DNA of 64,000 nucleotides, taken from the NCBI RefSeq assembly GCF_030489605.1, contig NZ_JAUKFY010000002.1, forward strand, positions 124,001 to 188,000, in the 5' to 3' direction. Under the pieces are notes generated by a model. It was not told the DNA's origin, ran no database searches, and was given only the letters and a program-made list of their open reading frames with translations. Source of the DNA: Brevibacillus laterosporus (GTDB taxonomy: Bacteria > Bacillota > Bacilli > Brevibacillales > Brevibacillaceae). The position numbers were made by a program, and so were the translations under genes. How positions within the stretch are numbered: position 1 is the first letter of the stretch; each line of letters starts with the position of its first letter. Below, in pieces: positions 51,936-61,060 of this stretch.

Positions 51936-53219
51936 ATGTTAACCATTCAACCAGCTAAGAGAATACAGGGTGAAACACAAGTACCTGGAGATAAGTCGAT
52001 TTCGCATCGGGCTGTCATGTTTGGGGCACTGGCAGAGGGAATCACACATATAAGTGGTTTTTTACAAGGAGCAGATTGCTTGAGCACGATTGATTGTTTT
52101 TCCCGTATGGGTGTCGTAATAGAGCGAGAAGGTGAGCGTGTAACGGTTCATGGGAAAGGCTGGTTCGGATTGCAGGAACCGGATCAAAAGCTTGATGTAG
52201 GCAACTCGGGTACCACTATCCGTTTAATGAGTGGTATTTTAGCTACGCAACCATTTCATTGTGTCGTAGAAGGGGATGAATCTATTGCGAAACGTCCGAT
52301 GCGACGAGTAGTAGGGCCTTTGCGTGAAATGGGCGCCAAGATAGATGGCCGAAAAAATGGTGAGTTCACCCCGTTATCCATACGTGGAGGCGATTTGACA
52401 GGTATAACCTATACTTCGCCAGTGGCGAGCGCGCAAATTAAGTCTGCCATTCTCTTAGCTGGCTTGCAAGCTGAAGGAACCACAACTGTTGAAGAACCAA
52501 GCGTATCACGCGATCATACCGAACGAATGTTGCGGGCATTTGGTATCCAAGTAACCCAATCTGGAAAAAGTGTCAGCGTGCAAGGTGGGCAAAAACTGAT
52601 TGGTAGAGAGATTAGTGTACCTGGAGACATTTCATCTGCCGCTTTCTTAATTGCGGCTGTTATGATGCTGCCAGAAAGCGAGCTTCTGATTAAAAACGTG
52701 GGAATTAACCCAACACGTACTGGAATACTTGATGTAGTCCGTGCGATGGGGGGGACTATCGAATTACGCAATGAACGAGTAGTGAACGAGGAACCGGTAG
52801 CAGATATCTATGTAGCTCATGCAAAATTGCATGGAACCGTTATTGAAGGTGATCTGATTCCGCGTTTAATAGATGAAATTCCTGTGATTGCCGTCATGGC
52901 TACACAAGCCGTAGGAGAAACGATTATCCGGGATGCTGGAGAATTAAAAGTGAAGGAGACAGATCGAATTGCAACCGTGGCAAGCCAGCTGGGGAAATTT
53001 GGTGCTAAGGTTCAACCGACTGATGATGGTATGATCATTACGGGAGAATGCGGCTTACAAGGTGCGGATATCGACAGTATGGGTGACCATCGTATCGGTA
53101 TGGCAATGGCTATTGCTGGATTGGCATCACAAGGTGAAACGATTGTTCGGCAAGCTGAAGCAATCGACGTATCGTTTCCTGGCTTTGCTACCTTACTTGC
53201 TTCCATTTGTCAGCGGTAA
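51936..53219 (+). CDS. aroA: 3-Phosphoshikimate 1-carboxyvinyltransferase (EPSP synthase)
   Basis: Joins PEP with shikimate-3-phosphate. The 427-residue protein has [20 protein letters not shown] (16-35), [15 protein letters not shown] (near 88), the PEP-site segment and the late [15 protein letters not shown]. The sequence GNSGTTIRL follows class II-like usage (GTT..), but sensitivity to inhibitors cannot be judged. ATG 51936 with GAGAGGAG upstream. Called aroE in B. subtilis. Confidence 0.96.
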   Translation: MLTIQPAKRIQGETQVPGDKSISHRAVMFGALAEGITHISGFLQGADCLSTIDCFSRMGVVIEREGERVTVHGKGWFGLQEPDQKLDVGNSGTTIRLMSGILATQPFHCVVEGDESIAKRPMRRVVGPLREMGAKIDGRKNGEFTPLSIRGGDLTGITYTSPVASAQIKSAILLAGLQAEGTTTVEEPSVSRDHTERMLRAFGIQVTQSGKSVSVQGGQKLIGREISVPGDISSAAFLIAAVMMLPESELLIKNVGINPTRTGILDVVRAMGGTIELRNERVVNEEPVADIYVAHAKLHGTVIEGDLIPRLIDEIPVIAVMATQAVGETIIRDAGELKVKETDRIATVASQLGKFGAKVQPTDDGMIITGECGLQGADIDSMGDHRIGMAMAIAGLASQGETIVRQAEAIDVSFPGFATLLASICQR

Positions 53220-53271
53220 GTTGCAGAGAACTTAATGAAATAAAGCTTTGATTTTATCAGCGCTTAGTAGG

Positions 53272-53307
53272 GATAGCTTCTATCATCATTGGTAGGAGCT
53301 ATTTTTT
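53272..53307 (+). terminator. Terminator after aroA
   Basis: ATAGCTTCTA and TAGGAGCTAT with one mismatch, T6 tail. Confidence 0.75.
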
Positions 53308-53441
53308 GTTTATTGCTAAATTTATAGGAAACAATCGGGGGTCTTAGTCGAAGATACGTCCAAGGACTGAGCCGATATCAAATGTGTTATGCTACAATTA
53401 ACCCAACGTACAAACGGATGTAGTTTAGAGAGGAGAAGTTC

Positions 53442-54590
53442 ATGCGTCAGCCGAAAGATAAACAATCATCTTTAGATTCCCACCGATCTCGTCAAAAGCG
53501 GATAGGTCCTTGGCAGTTAGCCATAACTGTTTTAGCTATAGGGATTGGTATTTTAGTGGATCAACTTTTTTATACGAACGTTTTAGCAACAGTCTTAAAG
53601 TTTTGGCCGTTGCTCCTCATTATCATTGGAGTAGAATTAATTTTACGTCAATTATTCCAAACATCTGAGAATAGTTCAGGCTGGAAACTAGATGCTAGCA
53701 GCTTGATCCTAATAGTTGTGATTCTTATGGGGGCAAACGTTTACCAGGCTTTCTCTAATGGAAACATTATGGAGCTGGTAACGAATCGGCTTTATAAGGG
53801 ACCTGTGCAATTTGTTACCGTCATGGAAAAGGATTTGGAAGTGGCTGATATGCAAACGCTTCGGCTTACAAATGATTTTGGCAAGGTTATGGTAGAGGGT
53901 GCGGCGGATGGCCGTTTTCATATTCGTGTGGATGGGAATGTGAAAGCTGATTCGAAGCAAGAAGCCCAGCAAAGAGCCCAGGATATAGAAGTAAGTATAG
54001 AACAAGGGCAAGAAACCAGTATAGAGATCAGCGATAACTACAATAAAGCTAGAGATTTAACCTTATATGTGATGGTACCTGAAAATACGGCGATTATCTC
54101 TGAGGTACAAGCAGGTGTAACAGACATTAAGAAGGTAAGAAAAGCTGATGTGACATCAGATGCAGGCAAGGTTACAGTTTCTGATATTGCCGAACAGCTA
54201 AATGTTAGTTCGAACGCAGGTGCTATTGATGCGACAAACATTTCGAATGCAACACTCCGTTCAAAAGTAGGAATGATTACGGTGAGCGGATCAGTGCAAG
54301 GAACGCTGGATGTAGGAAATGATGCCGGTAAAATTAATGTTTCAAGTGATGTAGTTCTTAATGGGCCGTGGCAACTGCACTCTGATCTAGGGGCTGTTAT
54401 GATACATATCCCCAAAAAGAGTCAGGTGACATTAACAGCAAGTACCAAATTGGGAAGTATTACAGGGAATGAGTTAGAAGTTGAACGTAGCGGAGCAAGT
54501 GTCAAGACGGTCAAAACATTGGGAGATGGGACCTTTCCGATTCAGGTATCAACTGATCTAGGGAGTATCACTTTTGATGCTACACGATAA
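53442..54590 (+). CDS. Membrane-anchored DUF4097/LiaF-like protein
   Basis: A 382-residue protein: a basic N-terminus (SRQKRIGPWQ), three hydrophobic helices (about 25-42, 48-65, 83-100) with the LiaI/LiaF-type phrase FWPLLLIIIGVELILRQ, then a beta-helical extracytoplasmic part of about 250 residues with regular V-x-V and DAGK/SNAG/NDAG/SDLG turns (DUF4097). LiaF relatives inhibit envelope-stress two-component systems; no histidine kinase lies nearby, so that role is unproven. AGAGGAG 8 bases before ATG. Strong terminator behind. Confidence 0.75.
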   Translation: MRQPKDKQSSLDSHRSRQKRIGPWQLAITVLAIGIGILVDQLFYTNVLATVLKFWPLLLIIIGVELILRQLFQTSENSSGWKLDASSLILIVVILMGANVYQAFSNGNIMELVTNRLYKGPVQFVTVMEKDLEVADMQTLRLTNDFGKVMVEGAADGRFHIRVDGNVKADSKQEAQQRAQDIEVSIEQGQETSIEISDNYNKARDLTLYVMVPENTAIISEVQAGVTDIKKVRKADVTSDAGKVTVSDIAEQLNVSSNAGAIDATNISNATLRSKVGMITVSGSVQGTLDVGNDAGKINVSSDVVLNGPWQLHSDLGAVMIHIPKKSQVTLTASTKLGSITGNELEVERSGASVKTVKTLGDGTFPIQVSTDLGSITFDATR

Positions 54591-54660
54591 AGAAATAAAC
54601 CCCAGCAATGGAAAGAATTTTGTAAGTAAAAATCTCCTTGCTGGGGTTTTTATTTCTTTA
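54590..54660. terminator. Strong terminator after the DUF4097 gene
   Basis: AAACCCCAGCAA / TTGCTGGGGTTT, extended by AGAAATA / TATTTCT. It could end transcripts from both strands. Confidence 0.85.
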
Positions 54661-54703
54661 TAAAATACGTACTTTTCAAAAATATACTCACGATAAAAAT
54701 AGT

Positions 54704-54832
54704 TTGACAAGTTACTAAATCTGGGTATAATTAGAAGTACAGTATGGTTTCTCTCCACTCCTATCCAAATATTTTGCACAAGTGTGCTACCGTTGATTGA
54801 ATGCGCTTTCATTCGATCGACGGTTTTTTTTT
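54704..54832 (+). ncRNA. Candidate small RNA of about 95 bases
   Basis: TTGACA (54704-54709), 16-base spacer, TATAAT (54726-54731) are both perfect sigma-A hexamers, and the next strong signal is a 14-base-pair terminator stem (54790-54823, two G-U pairs, loop CGCTTT) with T9. The stretch between has no ORF with a ribosome site. So a short independent RNA of about 54738-54832 is predicted. It could instead be an attenuated leader for the gene at 54945. Confidence 0.6.
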
Positions 54833-54944
54833 GAATCGAATTGTCTGAATCCTAAAATCTTGGGAATAATCAAGGAATTTTCACATATGCTCGTAGTAAA
54901 GATAATCTTACTTTACTAACGAAAAGATCAAGAGGAGGACGAGC
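54833..54944 (+). other. Short region before the amidohydrolase-like gene
   Basis: Contains an imperfect palindrome AGTAAAGATAATCTTACTTT near 54893 just upstream of the ribosome site GAGGAGG; it may be an operator. No second clear promoter. Confidence 0.35.
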
Positions 54945-56081
54945 ATGGATGGGCTTCTCACGATAATTCGTAATGCTTCAGTTGTTACACAGCATGCGGT
55001 GAAACAAGAGGATATTTGGATTCAAAACGGTAAAATTGTGCGCACTCATCCAGATACATTGCGTAGAGAATGGAGTAGTGGACAAGCTAGATTAGAAATT
55101 GATGCTTCCGATTATTATGTTTTGCCTGGATTTTTACAGGTAATGAAAGCAAATTCACTCAATTATCGTCCTGCCCAATCGTATGTTCAACAGATCCAAA
55201 TGCTAGTCGAACAAGGAATTACAACATTTATTGATACAATTAAGATAGACAAATGGATGGATGAGTCACAATGCATGTACCAGCTAACTCCCCATTACAA
55301 TAGTCCGCTTGATTATGCAGTTCGAATCGAAATCATGGCTTCTGAGTGCCATTACCATCGGATTCGGCAATTCATAAAACAAGGATTTCGTCTCATCCAA
55401 ATTGTAGTGTGCACAGTAGAAGAAGTGCACCGAATTAACTGGAGTAGCCTATATCCGCTCCTACTGCAGGAGCAAGTGTCATTGCATTTGCACATTTTAG
55501 GTGAAACCATTTCCCGAGAAGATCGTCAGACTATCATAGAAGCATGGTTGCAATATTGCCATTATGGAAAAATACGCACCTGCATAAATGAAAATCAAAT
55601 AAAAGACGTAATAAAAGAAGCGATTTCTTTTTATCATCTCCAGCCGGTTGGGAAACTTGAAGAGAAACAGAAAGAGCATGGATGGATCTTGAAGCACTTA
55701 AGAAATTGGTATTCGCACCATTCTCTATATGCTTCAATCAAGGAGTTAACCGTTCCATCACAATTTTGGGCGCGTGGACAAGCAGAACGAATCCTGTCCT
55801 TAACAGTGCGACTAGCTTCGACGAACGTTGCAAAGCTGGCTGGCTGCTATCCGATTAAAGGAAGCTTGTTACCAGGTGCAGATGCTGATTTATTATTCCT
55901 AAAAAAAGACAAATGGTTGACAAATCATTCTATTTCCACTATGCTCATTCTTAGCGAAGTATGTAATCCTGTGAGAGTTATGTCGAAAGGCGTCTTTATT
56001 TATCAGAACGGTACGCATCATTCGACAATTGGTGCAGGAAAACATCTGAGGTCATTACGGCCATATAACTACGCGATGTAA
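54945..56081 (+). CDS. Amidohydrolase-like protein lacking the metal motif
   Basis: A 378-residue protein of the dihydroorotase/amidohydrolase superfamily by its edges: the N-terminal beta-sandwich (IIRNASVVTQHAVKQEDIWI, IQNGKIVRTHPD, DASDYYVLPGF) and the C-terminal LLPGADADLLFLKKDKW. However, the usual metal motif after PGF (D-x-H-x-H) is replaced by LQVMK, and the Asp normally near the end is not seen, so it is probably not an active hydrolase. An HLH pair in VSLHLHILGE is the only histidine cluster. AAGAGGAGG before ATG. A terminator follows at 56081. Confidence 0.65.
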   Translation: MDGLLTIIRNASVVTQHAVKQEDIWIQNGKIVRTHPDTLRREWSSGQARLEIDASDYYVLPGFLQVMKANSLNYRPAQSYVQQIQMLVEQGITTFIDTIKIDKWMDESQCMYQLTPHYNSPLDYAVRIEIMASECHYHRIRQFIKQGFRLIQIVVCTVEEVHRINWSSLYPLLLQEQVSLHLHILGETISREDRQTIIEAWLQYCHYGKIRTCINENQIKDVIKEAISFYHLQPVGKLEEKQKEHGWILKHLRNWYSHHSLYASIKELTVPSQFWARGQAERILSLTVRLASTNVAKLAGCYPIKGSLLPGADADLLFLKKDKWLTNHSISTMLILSEVCNPVRVMSKGVFIYQNGTHHSTIGAGKHLRSLRPYNYAM

Positions 56082-56100
56082 CCCCGTCATGGGGTTTTTT
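56081..56100 (+). terminator. Terminator after the amidohydrolase-like gene
   Basis: ACCCC / GGGGT with loop and T6. A second hairpin CCTTCAG / CTGAAGG lies at 56198-56228. Confidence 0.8.
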
Positions 56101-56264
56101 CATACTGTTCTTACTATGATGAAGTCCCCTGTTTTTCTTCTTAGTTACTCTACGTAGGCTACTTTTGCATATGAAATGGTGAGTTGTAGAACGTGTTCCT
56201 TCAGAAGGGCTACGCTTTTCCTGAAGGCAGATTCTTCATCGCTGAAAAAGTTTATGCCTTTTCC

Positions 56265-56290
56265 GCAACTTTTGGTGATCTGCGTGGTCT
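56265..56290 (+). promoter_or_regulatory. Candidate ECF-sigma promoter
   Basis: GCAACTTTT and GTCT separated as in ECF promoters (AAC, 17 bases, GTC). Such elements before an ECF sigma operon usually mean self-activation. Confidence 0.5.
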
Positions 56291-56347
56291 AATTTAGTGC
56301 ATGGGTCACTGGGGAGTTTGGAATCGCTTAGGAGGTAAACCTAGTCA

Positions 56348-56941
56348 ATGACCGATTCCCAGTTAATTCGCGAAATAAAAGAGGGCAATATTGAGAGTTA
56401 TGCCGAGCTGATACGTCGGTATGAAAGGAAAATCTTGACCTTTGTTGCTCATATGCTGCGCCAAGCTCATCTGGAGCATATAGCCGAGGACATTTGTCAA
56501 GAAACCTTTTATAAAGCGTATAAAAGCCTTCATTCTTTCCGAGATGTGGAAGCTACATTTTCAACATGGCTGTATACCATTGCTCGCAACACAGTTTTGA
56601 GTGAGTTGCGTAAAAGCCGTAACGCTGACGTCTATTTGGAAGACAGTGTTCAGGTTCCGAGCATTTCCTTTGAACGGCTCCCTGAACAACAATTGTTGCA
56701 AACAGAGCGTGAGGATCTGGTGAGACAAGCGATTAATAATCTTCCTGAAAAACAACGGTCGGCGCTTATTTTACGTGAGTATGAGCAACTGGATTACAAT
56801 GAAATTGCTAAAATCCTCGATCTTACGGTTAGTTCGGTTAAATCTCTTTTATTTCGGGCTCGACAAAGCATTAAATTACAATTGGAATCCTATTTTATCG
56901 ATTCTCAATTGGAAGAAGCCGAAGGGATGAGTAAGCGATGA
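56348..56941 (+). CDS. ECF-type RNA polymerase sigma factor
   Basis: A 197-residue sigma factor. Region 2 covers 20-90 (YAELIRRYERKILTF, EDICQETFYKAYKSL, FSTWLYTIARN) and region 4 covers 125-185 (NLPEKQRSALILREYEQLDY and NEIAKILDLTVSSVKSLLFRA split in two). ATG 56348 has GGAGGT 11 bases upstream. The next gene, overlapping by ATGA, encodes its membrane anti-sigma factor. It is close to the sigma-W/M/X type but I cannot assign it to one. Confidence 0.92.
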   Translation: MTDSQLIREIKEGNIESYAELIRRYERKILTFVAHMLRQAHLEHIAEDICQETFYKAYKSLHSFRDVEATFSTWLYTIARNTVLSELRKSRNADVYLEDSVQVPSISFERLPEQQLLQTEREDLVRQAINNLPEKQRSALILREYEQLDYNEIAKILDLTVSSVKSLLFRARQSIKLQLESYFIDSQLEEAEGMSKR

Positions 56942-57588
56942 GGTGCGATGAAGCACAAGAAATGTTACATGACTATGCACAGGGTGATTTGCCAGAGTTA
57001 TCGGAGCGCAGGCTTCAGAACCATCTGGCCTGTTGTGACTCCTGTCATTCAAAATATGATGTATTACTAGATAGCGACAAATTCATACAAATGCATAAAG
57101 ATGACTACATAGCTGATCCACCTGCCACTTCGATTGTAGATGCTGTCATGGCACGCATTTTATCGGAAGAGAAATGGGCCATTCCTATTGGGAAAAAGGT
57201 GTTTACATTAACCGTGCGTATGCGGCGTATTGGACTTAGTGTTGCCATGATACTTTTAATGATATGTTCTTTCACTCTTTATCATAATTCAGATGACAAT
57301 CTTAATTCGTTTGTACCTTACACTGCAAAAGCAGAAGCTCTGTCCTCAGATAATGTCAAATCTGAGGTTAGTACAGCCTCTGAAACAGATCAAGATGTGG
57401 CAGTGCAAACAATTGATTCCGGCGGTGAAACAGCTGCTCCGTTAATAAAACAACAAAAAGAGATGCGTGTTAATGTGATTACCTCTGATATGGAACCCTC
57501 GTCGAATAAGCCGAATTATAGTGTCATTTTAAGCTTTTTTGGGATTTTAATTACGGTTTTGACTATGAGCTGGTTTACAAGAGCTTAA
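56938..57588 (+). CDS. Zinc-binding membrane anti-sigma factor
   Basis: A 216-residue protein with an N-terminal zinc finger of the zf-HC2 type: C3, then H30 and the pair CDSC (HLACCDSC, residues 30-37), which holds the sigma factor in the cytoplasm. A transmembrane helix spans about 97-116 (IGLSVAMILLMICSFTL), and a second hydrophobic helix (ILSFFGILITVLTMSWF) is at the C-terminus. Between them is an extracytoplasmic acidic S/T-rich stretch. Two helices place both ends inside. Start overlaps the sigma stop. Confidence 0.9.
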   Translation: MRCDEAQEMLHDYAQGDLPELSERRLQNHLACCDSCHSKYDVLLDSDKFIQMHKDDYIADPPATSIVDAVMARILSEEKWAIPIGKKVFTLTVRMRRIGLSVAMILLMICSFTLYHNSDDNLNSFVPYTAKAEALSSDNVKSEVSTASETDQDVAVQTIDSGGETAAPLIKQQKEMRVNVITSDMEPSSNKPNYSVILSFFGILITVLTMSWFTRA

Positions 57589-57611
57589 AATCATATAAAA
57601 TAAAGGAAGAG

Positions 57612-57634
57612 GACCGTCAATTTGACGGTCTTTT
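57612..57634 (+). terminator. Terminator after the anti-sigma gene
   Basis: GACCGTCA / TGACGGTC with T4. Confidence 0.75.
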
Positions 57635-57665
57635 ATCGCTTAGTTATAGAAATGGGGTGTTTCGC

Positions 57666-58613
57666 ATGCCAAAAAAATGGCTGCGTATCATTGAGGAAGC
57701 TGTTAATAAAATCGAAAATGATGAAATGGAACTTGGATTGCAAGTTTTACATAAAATAGGTGAACACGGCAAAGAAATTCCTGAAGTAATGTTCTGTTTG
57801 GCAGATGTTTGGTGTGGACTTGGACATAATCAGGAAGCAATTAAGATCATTCAAGATTTGCTAGCAAATCCCACTATACCAAAAGAGATGAATCAGGAAG
57901 CCAAAATTATGGCTGCGGAGATTGCATTAGACGAAGCAGACTACGATGCTGCCCATGAATATCTGTACGCGCTTAAAGAAGAAGGCTATGATGAGATTCA
58001 ATTGTATCTCCTATTGGCTGACTTGTATGCTATGCAGGATTTAGAAGAGGTAGCTGTAAAGTATTTAAAAATTGCTCATGAACGTGATCCAGATAATGAA
58101 GAATTACGAGCGGCTTTAAGCGAGATGTATATGAAAACAGGCGAGGTGCAGGAAGCCATAAACCTGTTAGATGAGATTTCTGAAACCACGTTCCATGCGC
58201 TTGTATTAAAAGCACGTACATTTGCTCAGCAGGGTCAATTTGAAGAAGCCTATCAACTCTATACCAAGGCAGTGCAGTACGAGCAATTACCAGAGGTTGT
58301 ATACGGCTGTGCTTTGATGTCTTTCTATACCGACAAATGGGAAGAAGCAGAGCGCTATATTCAGCTCTTGATTGCGATTGATGAAGAATATGTAATCGCC
58401 TATCCGTTGTATAGCGATATTTTGTTATCCCAAGGAAAGACAGAAGCAGCGATTGATGCGCTGAAAAAGTATGTAGATCTTTCTGGTTTTGATGTAGAAC
58501 ATATCCGCCGTTTAACAGCTCTATTAATGCAGGCTGGCCGTTATGAGGAATCAAAAGAATATCAGAAGCTATTGGAGCAATGGGATTTACAGGAGGAGAC
58601 AAACGAAGAATAA
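57666..58613 (+). CDS. ypiA: TPR-repeat protein (YpiA-like)
   Basis: A 315-residue helical repeat protein with several tetratricopeptide units, e.g. MFCLADVWCGLGHNQEAIKI, LKIAHERDPDNEELRAAL and ALMSFYTDKWEEAERYIQLL. It is in the position of B. subtilis ypiA between aroA and ypiB/ypiF but is about 100 residues shorter. TPR proteins act as scaffolds; the partner is unknown. ATG 57666 is preferred over TTG/ATG 57657 because GGGGTG stands 6 bases upstream. Confidence 0.75.
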   Translation: MPKKWLRIIEEAVNKIENDEMELGLQVLHKIGEHGKEIPEVMFCLADVWCGLGHNQEAIKIIQDLLANPTIPKEMNQEAKIMAAEIALDEADYDAAHEYLYALKEEGYDEIQLYLLLADLYAMQDLEEVAVKYLKIAHERDPDNEELRAALSEMYMKTGEVQEAINLLDEISETTFHALVLKARTFAQQGQFEEAYQLYTKAVQYEQLPEVVYGCALMSFYTDKWEEAERYIQLLIAIDEEYVIAYPLYSDILLSQGKTEAAIDALKKYVDLSGFDVEHIRRLTALLMQAGRYEESKEYQKLLEQWDLQEETNEE

Positions 58614-58693
58614 ATCAGCAGGTTGAGTGTGAAGGTAATCAAGCTGTCTGATTGGATTTTCATGAGCAGTTCTCTACTTCCCATGCCATTTGC

Positions 58694-58722
58694 AAAGCAC
58701 AGTGAAAGCTGTGCTTTTTTTA
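58694..58722 (+). terminator. Terminator after the TPR gene
   Basis: AAAGCACAG / CTGTGCTTT with T7. Confidence 0.85.
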
Positions 58723-58874
58723 TTTGTCGCATTACCAAATAGGCTCATTTGCTTTCAAATAATAATTTGATCTGTGTTTAAGGTTTTCTTTATCAAAATG
58801 TTTGGAGCAGGTTTAATCCTAGAATGAACTGGGCAACAATGGAAGTAAATCTGCAAAGTAAGAAGGGATGCGCA

Positions 58875-59990
58875 ATGAAATTAGCTGAAGTACTCGTTTA
58901 CGCTGATATTACCCAATTACATCAGATTGCGAGACATTATGGTTATCAGTGCGATCCGCATTCGAAAAACGAGTTGGTCACTACCTTAATGACCGGGCTG
59001 CGACATCAAAAGACAATACGTGCAGAGCTAGAGCAGCTTTCTTCGGCTGATCTGCACTTCCTGCTGCTGTTATTTCTGGATAAACGCGAGCGGTATACAC
59101 TCGAGGATTTACTGGCAAAAGCAGCAATTGCACAAGTAGAGGAGTGTGAGGAAAAGAAGGAAGAGGCGCGTAAAAAAGTAGCGTTTGCCTTAAAACGAGG
59201 TTGGATTTTTCCGGCGAAGGGCAGGCTTCAAGGACAGTTTGAAATCCCAGTCGATATTCGTGAGCTGTATGTACAGACATGGATACAGCAACTGCCTGGA
59301 ATAAAAGTCCAGAATGAGGTCCCTAGTGCTTATCGTGATGAAGGAACGGCTTTATTAGATGATATGCTGATTTTGCTCCGTTTCCTGCAAAATGAGCCTG
59401 TACCTCTTACTCAGGATGGAGGCATGTACAGACGCTTTCAAGTACAGCTATTTCATTTTTTAAGCGTAAAAGAGGAACCGCTTGCTCCACAGAAATGGCG
59501 ATTTGGTTATGGATTGCATTTTGACCTATATCCAGACCGATTCTCGCTGCTTTATGATTTTTGTTATCATAAAGGTTGGATTGCTGAGGATGGGAAGCAC
59601 GTTTTTATCACACCGATTGGTTTAGAGGTTCTCCAACAAGGAATTAGCCAGCAAACTCACAATGAATGCATCCGTTTTTGGTTTCGTTTATATAAACGAG
59701 CGATTCCTAATCTTCCCTTGTTAGTTCAGTTGATAGCGATGCTAACTTCTAATCAATGGTACTCCTCCCAACAGCTATCCGATTTGCTACTGCCTTGGAT
59801 GAAGTCTTTTTATTATGACAAACGAGAGGAAATCCTATCCAACCGTATTTTAAAAATGATGGTTCATGTTGGATTGCTAAAGGTAGGGCAATCGAGAGCA
59901 GGCGAGTGGGTTTATGAAAGAACGGACGTTTGCGAGGTTTGGCTGCGAGATTATAACGGTTTTGTCGATACCACCATATTAATGAAATGA
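58875..59990 (+). CDS. Hypothetical protein
   Basis: A 371-residue soluble protein beginning MKLAEVLVYADITQLHQIAR. The N-terminal 55 residues contain HYGYQCDPHSKNELVTTLM, which looks like a small SAP/Rho-N type helical DNA-binding unit, and the C-terminal part has winged-helix-like leucine-rich segments (NRILKMMVHVGLLKVGQS). That suggests a nucleic-acid-binding role, but no enzyme motif is seen. ATG 58875 has AAGAAGGG upstream. The IDEAL protein gene follows 10 bases later, so it is in the ypiB/ypiF neighbourhood. Confidence 0.6.
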   Translation: MKLAEVLVYADITQLHQIARHYGYQCDPHSKNELVTTLMTGLRHQKTIRAELEQLSSADLHFLLLLFLDKRERYTLEDLLAKAAIAQVEECEEKKEEARKKVAFALKRGWIFPAKGRLQGQFEIPVDIRELYVQTWIQQLPGIKVQNEVPSAYRDEGTALLDDMLILLRFLQNEPVPLTQDGGMYRRFQVQLFHFLSVKEEPLAPQKWRFGYGLHFDLYPDRFSLLYDFCYHKGWIAEDGKHVFITPIGLEVLQQGISQQTHNECIRFWFRLYKRAIPNLPLLVQLIAMLTSNQWYSSQQLSDLLLPWMKSFYYDKREEILSNRILKMMVHVGLLKVGQSRAGEWVYERTDVCEVWLRDYNGFVDTTILMK

Positions 59991-60000
59991 GGGACTAGTC

Positions 60001-60207
60001 ATGGAACAGTCCAAGTACTTGGGCAATGGTTTTATGTCGGGATTGCTATCGGAGATCATGATTGATCAGCAGGTGCGACAATTTCGCAAGCGCACACTAT
60101 ATAAAGAGATTGATGAAGCATTGGCTGTAAAAAATAAGGAAAAGTTTCTGATGCTGACAAATGAATTGAAAGAATTACTAACATATGAGATAACTGAAAC
60201 AGGTTAA
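60001..60207 (+). CDS. IDEAL-domain small protein
   Basis: A 68-residue protein with the literal IDEAL core: TLYKEIDEALAVKNKEKFLM (residues 36-55) followed by LTNELKELL. In B. subtilis this domain is the C-terminal end of YpiB (179 residues with a UPF0302 domain in front). Here the large N-terminal domain is missing and the domain stands alone after a 32-residue helix, at the same place before ypiF and qcrA. GGGACTAGTC precedes the ATG; the ribosome site is weak. IDEAL domains act in protein-protein contacts. Confidence 0.75.
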   Translation: MEQSKYLGNGFMSGLLSEIMIDQQVRQFRKRTLYKEIDEALAVKNKEKFLMLTNELKELLTYEITETG

Positions 60208-60216
60208 AAAATGAGG

Positions 60217-60243
60217 AGCTCGCTTGTAAGCGGGCGTTTTTCC
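60217..60243 (+). terminator. Terminator after the IDEAL gene
   Basis: GCTCGCTT / AAGCGGGC with T5. Confidence 0.8.
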
Positions 60244-60283
60244 TCGTTTTAGCTTAATATAACGGGGAGAGGCGGTACGCACT

Positions 60284-60733
60284 ATGCAATGGAATGTAGA
60301 AGAACTGCAAGGATTCGAGGCAGTTAGACCTTATTATGATTCAGCAATTTTACCGCATTACATATTTGACAAGAAGCTATCAATCGCGACAAATGCTACA
60401 CGTATGGGTTACCTCTCTAGTCTGGCTATGGCTGTGGAACAACGATTGAAGGGAAGAATCGTGTTGTTTCCCCTCATGTATCAGATAAAAGAGGACGCTG
60501 CAGGAGCCAACGAGATTCAATTGCCCAATGAATTTGATTACAATTTTATTTTACGTTTTTCCGGAATAGATGTTTATATACCGCAATATCAGGATTTAGA
60601 AACTCATGCGGAGTTTTTGACGATCAGTGATGAAGATTTGGAGTCAGAGATTCGCTTTCAAATTACATGTGATGTTTTATATCAAGAGATTTTGCAAATT
60701 TGGCAAAAACATAAAAAACAGACTAATTTATAG
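60284..60733 (+). CDS. ypiF: DUF2487 protein (YpiF-like)
   Basis: A 149-residue soluble protein, MQWNVEELQGFEAVRPYYDS at the N-terminus. It has the length and position of B. subtilis YpiF, immediately upstream of the qcr operon, which is the basis for the name. Its FILRFSGIDVYIP segment is a beta-rich core. No biochemical function is known. Ribosome site GGGGAGAGG 8-9 bases before ATG. Confidence 0.75.
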   Translation: MQWNVEELQGFEAVRPYYDSAILPHYIFDKKLSIATNATRMGYLSSLAMAVEQRLKGRIVLFPLMYQIKEDAAGANEIQLPNEFDYNFILRFSGIDVYIPQYQDLETHAEFLTISDEDLESEIRFQITCDVLYQEILQIWQKHKKQTNL

Positions 60734-61060
60734 AAATGTGAGAAAGGGAATTTACTTTTCGCCAGATAAGACTGATTCTGGATGAGTAATCCCTTTCTTT
60801 CCAATAACAGGGTGAAAAAGAGACGAAATGATAAGGGTTTTTGGATAACTCTTCCTTTTTGAGCCTAATTTGCCTGAATTGTGTTGAATTTTTGACAAAA
60901 TCTTAACATTATCAGTATTTTCGCAAAGCAATGGTAACTCCAAAGAGTCATATTATTGACATTACTTGAGGGGTTAGCTATTATTGGTCTTGACCTAGTG
61001 TTTCCTATATGCATGTAGTCGAAATCTGAAAGAAATCTAACAGGATAAGGAGGGAAATAG
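60734..61060 (+). promoter_or_regulatory. qcrA: qcrA upstream region with terminator and sigma-A promoter
   Basis: An inverted repeat at 60736-60802 (GAAAGGGA..TTACT with AGTAAT..CCCTTTC) probably ends ypiF. TTGACA (60956-60961), 17-base spacer, TATTAT (60979-60984) is a strong sigma-A promoter for qcrABC, with a leader of about 70 bases. No ORF of value in between. Confidence 0.75.
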
